From: Bacteroidales bacterium
GTDB taxonomy: Bacteria > Bacteroidota > Bacteroidia > Bacteroidales > VadinHA17
Length of the DNA stretch: 8,902 nucleotides
Assembly: GCA_027451265.1 (NCBI GenBank)
Contig: DAIDJT010000094.1
Location: 1-8,902 of the forward strand
Direction: 5' to 3'
Shown here: piece after piece, positions 5,942-8,902 of the stretch
Position numbering within the stretch: the first letter of the stretch is position 1
Layout: each line of letters starts with the position of its first letter
Program-made: the position numbers and the translations under genes
Notes under the pieces: model-generated
Told to the model about the DNA's origin: nothing
The model's input: only the letters and a program-made list of their open reading frames with translations
Databases searched by the model: none

Positions 5942-5955
5942 AATGCTGCTGCATT
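5942..5955. other. Small hairpin between grpE and dnaJ
   Basis: AATGC (5942-5946) and GCATT (5951-5955) can pair around a TGCT loop, ending 5 bases before the dnaJ start codon. It lacks a T-run, so it is not a terminator. It might tune translation or stability of the dnaJ part of the message, or be chance. Confidence 0.25.
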
Positions 5956-5960
5956 GATAT

Positions 5961-7115
5961 ATGTCGAAAAGAGATTATTACGAAATACTGGGAGTAAGCA
6001 AGAGCGCCTCGAAAGATGAGATCAAAAAGGCTTACAGAAAGCAGGCCCTGAAGTTTCATCCTGACAAGAACCCGGGCAACAAGGATGCCGAGGAGAAGTT
6101 CAAGGAGGCTGCCGAAGCTTATGAGGTTCTCAGCAATGATGAGAAGAAGGCGCGGTATGACCAGTTCGGGCACGCCGGCATGAACGGAGGCGGTTTCGGA
6201 GGCGGTTTCAGCGGTGGCGGTATGACCATGGAAGACATCTTCTCGTCGTTTGGAGATATCTTCGGTGACGCCTTCGGGGGTGCCTTTGGATCGAGGCGGG
6301 GAGGCGGCCGTTCGCGCAGCGTAAACAAAGGCTCCAATCTGAGGCTTAAGGTAAAACTCACCCTCGAGGAGTTTGCCCACGGCGCCGAGAAAAGAGTCAA
6401 GGTGAACAAGTATGTCACCTGCAATACCTGCCATGGCAGCGGAGCTGCCTCTGACAGTGACGTTACAACATGTACTGTCTGCAAGGGCACCGGGCACACA
6501 ACCAGGGTCATGAACACAATCCTCGGGCAGATGCAGACCACAGCACCCTGCAACGCCTGCGGTGGCGAAGGCAAGGTCATCACAAAAAAATGCCCCAGGT
6601 GCTATGGAGAAGGCATCACCCAGGCAGAGGAGGTCATCCCACTCTCAATACCTGCAGGACTGTCGGCGGGAATGCAGCTTTCAGTCACCGGCAAGGGTAA
6701 TGCCGCACGCCGTGGCGGCATAAACGGTGACCTGATAGTTGTAATTGAAGAGGAACCGCATGATGAACTCATCCGCGAAGGCAATGACCTTATTTACAAT
6801 TTGTTTATAAGCATCCCTGACGCAATTCTCGGAGCCAGTGTGGAAGTTCCCACTATCGACGGAAAGGTGCGGATAAAGATAGACCCGGGCACCCAGGGAG
6901 GTAAGATACTGAGACTCAGGGGAAAGGGTCTCCCTGATGTGAACGGTTACGGCAAGGGCGACCTGCTGGTGAACGTGAACGTCTGGATCCCGAAGAACCT
7001 CTCCAGGGATGAGCTGAGAGCCTTTGAACAATTCAAAAACTCCCCGACATTTACCCCGAAGCCTGACGCAGATGACAAGGGCTTCTTTGACAGGGTGAAG
7101 AATTACTTCTCCTGA
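5961..7115 (+). CDS. dnaJ: DnaJ (Hsp40), full-length type I J-protein
   Basis: A 384-residue cytoplasmic co-chaperone that delivers substrates to DnaK and stimulates its ATPase. Domains in order: J domain (about 4-70) with HPD at 33-35; Gly/Phe-rich linker (71-120) with MEDIFSSFGDIFG; zinc-finger region with four CxxCxGxG repeats (Cys154/157, 171/174, 197/200, 211/214), enough for two zinc ions; and the C-terminal substrate-binding domains with dimerisation end (about 220-384). All motifs of a type I DnaJ are complete and the length is usual. The gene lies 22 bases after grpE in the same operon and is followed by a strong hairpin terminator, so the operon ends here. The long minus-strand frames opposite it are codon-bias shadows. 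Confidence 0.98.
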   Translation: MSKRDYYEILGVSKSASKDEIKKAYRKQALKFHPDKNPGNKDAEEKFKEAAEAYEVLSNDEKKARYDQFGHAGMNGGGFGGGFSGGGMTMEDIFSSFGDIFGDAFGGAFGSRRGGGRSRSVNKGSNLRLKVKLTLEEFAHGAEKRVKVNKYVTCNTCHGSGAASDSDVTTCTVCKGTGHTTRVMNTILGQMQTTAPCNACGGEGKVITKKCPRCYGEGITQAEEVIPLSIPAGLSAGMQLSVTGKGNAARRGGINGDLIVVIEEEPHDELIREGNDLIYNLFISIPDAILGASVEVPTIDGKVRIKIDPGTQGGKILRLRGKGLPDVNGYGKGDLLVNVNVWIPKNLSRDELRAFEQFKNSPTFTPKPDADDKGFFDRVKNYFS

Positions 7116-7136
7116 ATGCCGGAAAACAGCATTATT

Positions 7137-7179
7137 AAAGGTTGATACAGGTTCAAACAAAACGTATCAGCCTTTTTTT
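7137..7179 (+). terminator. Intrinsic terminator of the grpE-dnaJ operon
   Basis: AAAGGTTGATAC (7137-7148) pairs with GTATCAGCCTTT (7164-7175) over 12 pairs with one G-U wobble, around a 15-base loop. The right arm runs into a tract of seven T (7173-7179). It begins 22 bases after the dnaJ stop codon. Confidence 0.85.
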
Positions 7180-7180
7180 A

Positions 7181-7188
7181 TATCTTTG
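7181..7188 (+). promoter_or_regulatory. Probable -7 element of the ABC transporter operon
   Basis: TATCTTTG fits TAnnTTTG exactly and starts two bases after the terminator T-run. No clear TTTG lies at the -33 distance, which would fall in the terminator loop. A start near 7195 gives a leader of about 36 bases, with the purine-rich GGAAAG (7222-7227) shortly before the ATG. Confidence 0.5.
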
Positions 7189-7230
7189 AATTTCCCGGAC
7201 TGACTATTTCTAATTAATTGTGGAAAGAAA

Positions 7231-8157
7231 ATGATATTATTTGAAGCCAAAGACGTCACGAAACGCTTTGCTACCCAGACTGCACTTGACGGGGTCAGCA
7301 TCAGCGTTCCCGAACAGAGCATTTACGGCCTCCTGGGGCCGAACGGAGCGGGCAAGACAACCCTGATCCGCATCATCAACCAGATTACAGCTCCTGACAG
7401 CGGCACCATATTGCTCAATGGCCGCCCTGTCAGCCCGGATGATGTCAACATCATCGGGTACCTGCCTGAAGAGCGCGGCCTGTACAAGAAGATGAAAGTG
7501 GGCGAACAGGCCCTCTACCTGGCACAGCTTAAAGGCCTGAGCCATGCGGAGGCCATGCGCCGGCTGAAATACTGGTTCAAAAAGCTGTCAATCATAGACT
7601 GGTGGGACAAGAAGGTTGAGGAACTGTCAAAAGGTATGCAGCAGAAAGTACAGTTCGTCACTACGGTGCTTCACGAACCCAAGCTGCTCATCTTCGACGA
7701 GCCCTTCACCGGGTTTGACCCGATAAATGTCAAGCAGATAAAGGACGAGATCCTCTTCCTCCGCGAACGGGGCGCCACAATCATTTTCTCAACCCATAAC
7801 ATGAGTTCAGTTGAGGAACTGTGTGACAATATCACCCTTATCAACAAGGCCCGCACCATCCTCGAGGGCAGCGTGGAGAAGATACGCCATGACTGGGCCG
7901 GGAACGAATTCGAGATTTTCTTTGCCGGCAATGTCACACCAGCATCCAACGGACACTTCACGGTAATCTCATCAACATTCGATGAAGGCAGGACAAAGGT
8001 GATCATCAAGGCATCCGAGCCAGTCGAAAACAATGCCATTCTCGGTGCCATGACTGCAACCGGACAGGTACTGTCATTCAATCCTGCACTCCCCTCAATG
8101 AACGAGATATTCATCAGGGTGGTTGAAACCAAGAACAAGGAAGCTGTAAAAAACTGA
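7231..8157 (+). CDS. ABC transporter ATP-binding protein, NatA-like
   Basis: A 308-residue ATPase subunit that powers an ABC-2 type exporter at the inner membrane. It has Walker A GPNGAGKTT (36-44), ABC signature LSKGMQQKV (132-140), Walker B LLIFDEP (152-158), D-loop GFDP (161-164) and switch His189 (STHN). The Q-loop reads GYLPEERGLY (76-85), with Glu80 where many ABC proteins have Gln; this is usual in the NatA-like subfamily. The last 85 residues or so form the DUF4162-type C-terminal extension seen in drug and sodium exporter ATPases. The permease gene starts 3 bases after its stop, so they form one operon and almost surely one complex. Substrate unknown: NatAB exports sodium in Bacillus, but relatives handle antibiotics, lipids or other compounds. 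ATG 7231 is the only sensible start. Confidence 0.95.
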   Translation: MILFEAKDVTKRFATQTALDGVSISVPEQSIYGLLGPNGAGKTTLIRIINQITAPDSGTILLNGRPVSPDDVNIIGYLPEERGLYKKMKVGEQALYLAQLKGLSHAEAMRRLKYWFKKLSIIDWWDKKVEELSKGMQQKVQFVTTVLHEPKLLIFDEPFTGFDPINVKQIKDEILFLRERGATIIFSTHNMSSVEELCDNITLINKARTILEGSVEKIRHDWAGNEFEIFFAGNVTPASNGHFTVISSTFDEGRTKVIIKASEPVENNAILGAMTATGQVLSFNPALPSMNEIFIRVVETKNKEAVKN

Positions 8158-8160
8158 GCC

Positions 8161-8902
8161 ATGAACAAAATCGCACTTATCATCCGCAGGGAATACATAA
8201 CGAGGGTACGTAAGAAGTCTTTCCTGATAATGACTTTCCTGACACCCTTTCTCTTTGCACTTATCTTCATCATCCCGGCGCTGGTGATGTCAAATGAGGA
8301 CAAGGACTTCAAGAAGATTGCAGTGATAGAGGACGGGTCAGACCTTTTCACCAATGTGATTCCTGACACCAAGGACACTGATTTCGAATACCTTGAAGGG
8401 GTAAAGCTCAATGATATAAAAAACAATTTCACCGAAATGGGTTACTACGGGGTCCTTTATATTTCACCCGACATTGTTGCCAACCCTGATGCCATTCAGC
8501 TCATCTCACGCAAGCAACCCCCTATCGGTCTTCTTGATCATATCTCAGGCTCGCTTGAGAAGGAGATTGAGAGGCAGAAGCTGCTGGCCTACAATATTGA
8601 GAACCTTGATGAGATCCTGAGCACAATAAACACAAGCGTCAGGATACAGACAATAAAGATGGACGAAACGGGCAGCGCCCGTGAGACCAGCACCGGCATT
8701 GCCATGGCACTGGCTTACATTGGCGGGTTCCTTATGTACATGCTGGTATTCATGTTTGGTTCAATGGTCATGCGTGGTGTGATTGAAGAGAAGACCAACC
8801 GCATTGTGGAGGTGATAGTATCATCCGTCAAGCCCGTGCAACTCATGCTTGGCAAGATCATCGGGGTAGCACTTGTTGGGCTGACCCAGTTTGCCCTGTG
8901 GA
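8161..8902 (+). CDS. ABC-2 type permease, NatB-like (3' end outside window)
   Basis: The first 247 codons of the membrane subunit that pairs with the ATPase just upstream. The start RREYITRVRKKSFLI is typical of this family. Transmembrane helix 1 spans about residues 21-43, then an extracytoplasmic domain of roughly 135 residues follows, then helix 2 at about 179-203. The cytoplasmic elbow GVIEEKTNRIVEVIVSSVKP (206-225) is the family's hallmark coupling segment, followed by LMLGKIIGVALVG, which starts helix 3. The layout matches ABC2_membrane_3 proteins such as NatB and YhaP. The frame is still open at base 8902, so four or so helices and the stop lie beyond the window. The 3-base gap from the ATPase gene suggests coupled translation. 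The transported substrate cannot be told from this fragment. Confidence 0.93.
   Translation, partial: MNKIALIIRREYITRVRKKSFLIMTFLTPFLFALIFIIPALVMSNEDKDFKKIAVIEDGSDLFTNVIPDTKDTDFEYLEGVKLNDIKNNFTEMGYYGVLYISPDIVANPDAIQLISRKQPPIGLLDHISGSLEKEIERQKLLAYNIENLDEILSTINTSVRIQTIKMDETGSARETSTGIAMALAYIGGFLMYMLVFMFGSMVMRGVIEEKTNRIVEVIVSSVKPVQLMLGKIIGVALVGLTQFALW

Noticed and set aside
5871..6497. 208-codon minus-strand frame opposite grpE and dnaJ
   Set aside because: Antisense to conserved J-domain coding sequence, with low-complexity composition and no family resemblance.
6119..6583. 154-codon minus-strand frame rich in proline
   Set aside because: It mirrors the Gly-rich linker of DnaJ; Gly codons read in reverse give Pro-rich shadows.
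7671..8432. 253-codon minus-strand frame opposite the ABC genes
   Set aside because: It lies wholly opposite two well-supported genes, crosses their junction, and its product is serine-rich with no recognisable domain; a codon-bias shadow.

Overview
The window looks like ordinary chromosomal DNA of an anaerobic-type Bacteroidota, most likely Bacteroidales or a close relative. The reasons are the DUF4290 protein (a family I know only from this phylum), start sites without clear Shine-Dalgarno sequences, several -7 elements fitting the phylum's TAnnTTTG consensus, a GH29 fucosidase of the glycan-degrading kind, and the order grpE-dnaJ followed by a NatA/NatB-like ABC pair. G+C looks close to half by eye. 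No RNA gene, insertion sequence, CRISPR array or phage gene was seen. No gap between genes exceeds 300 bases; the longest is the 133-base stretch 1068-1200.

Layout. Bases 1-1067 are the 3' part of a GH29 alpha-L-fucosidase with a C-terminal galactose-binding-like domain. A small lipoprotein of unknown family follows (1201-1614). It converges, with only 5 bases between, on a UPF0316 membrane protein (DUF5698 plus DUF2179) on the minus strand. That gene diverges from a secreted CapA-family protein (2284-3417). Next come a six-helix UreH/NicO-like metal transporter with a His-rich loop (3463-4173), a DUF4290 protein (4212-4874) and a RidA enamine deaminase (4894-5277), all on the plus strand.

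The right half is a stress and transport block. grpE (5348-5938) and dnaJ (5961-7115) form a two-gene chaperone operon that ends in a strong intrinsic terminator. A new promoter then leads into an ABC ATPase (7231-8157) and its ABC-2 permease (8161 to the edge, cut off). GrpE and DnaJ are the nucleotide-exchange factor and J-domain partner of DnaK, which is not in this window.

I do not see a convincing new multi-gene system. The most interesting non-coding signal is the region before grpE. It holds a GG-N10-GC element that fits a sigma-54 promoter well, preceded by an imperfect TGCCA/TGTCA palindrome and overlapped by a possible housekeeping promoter. This suggests, but does not prove, that the chaperone operon has dual or enhancer-dependent heat-shock control.
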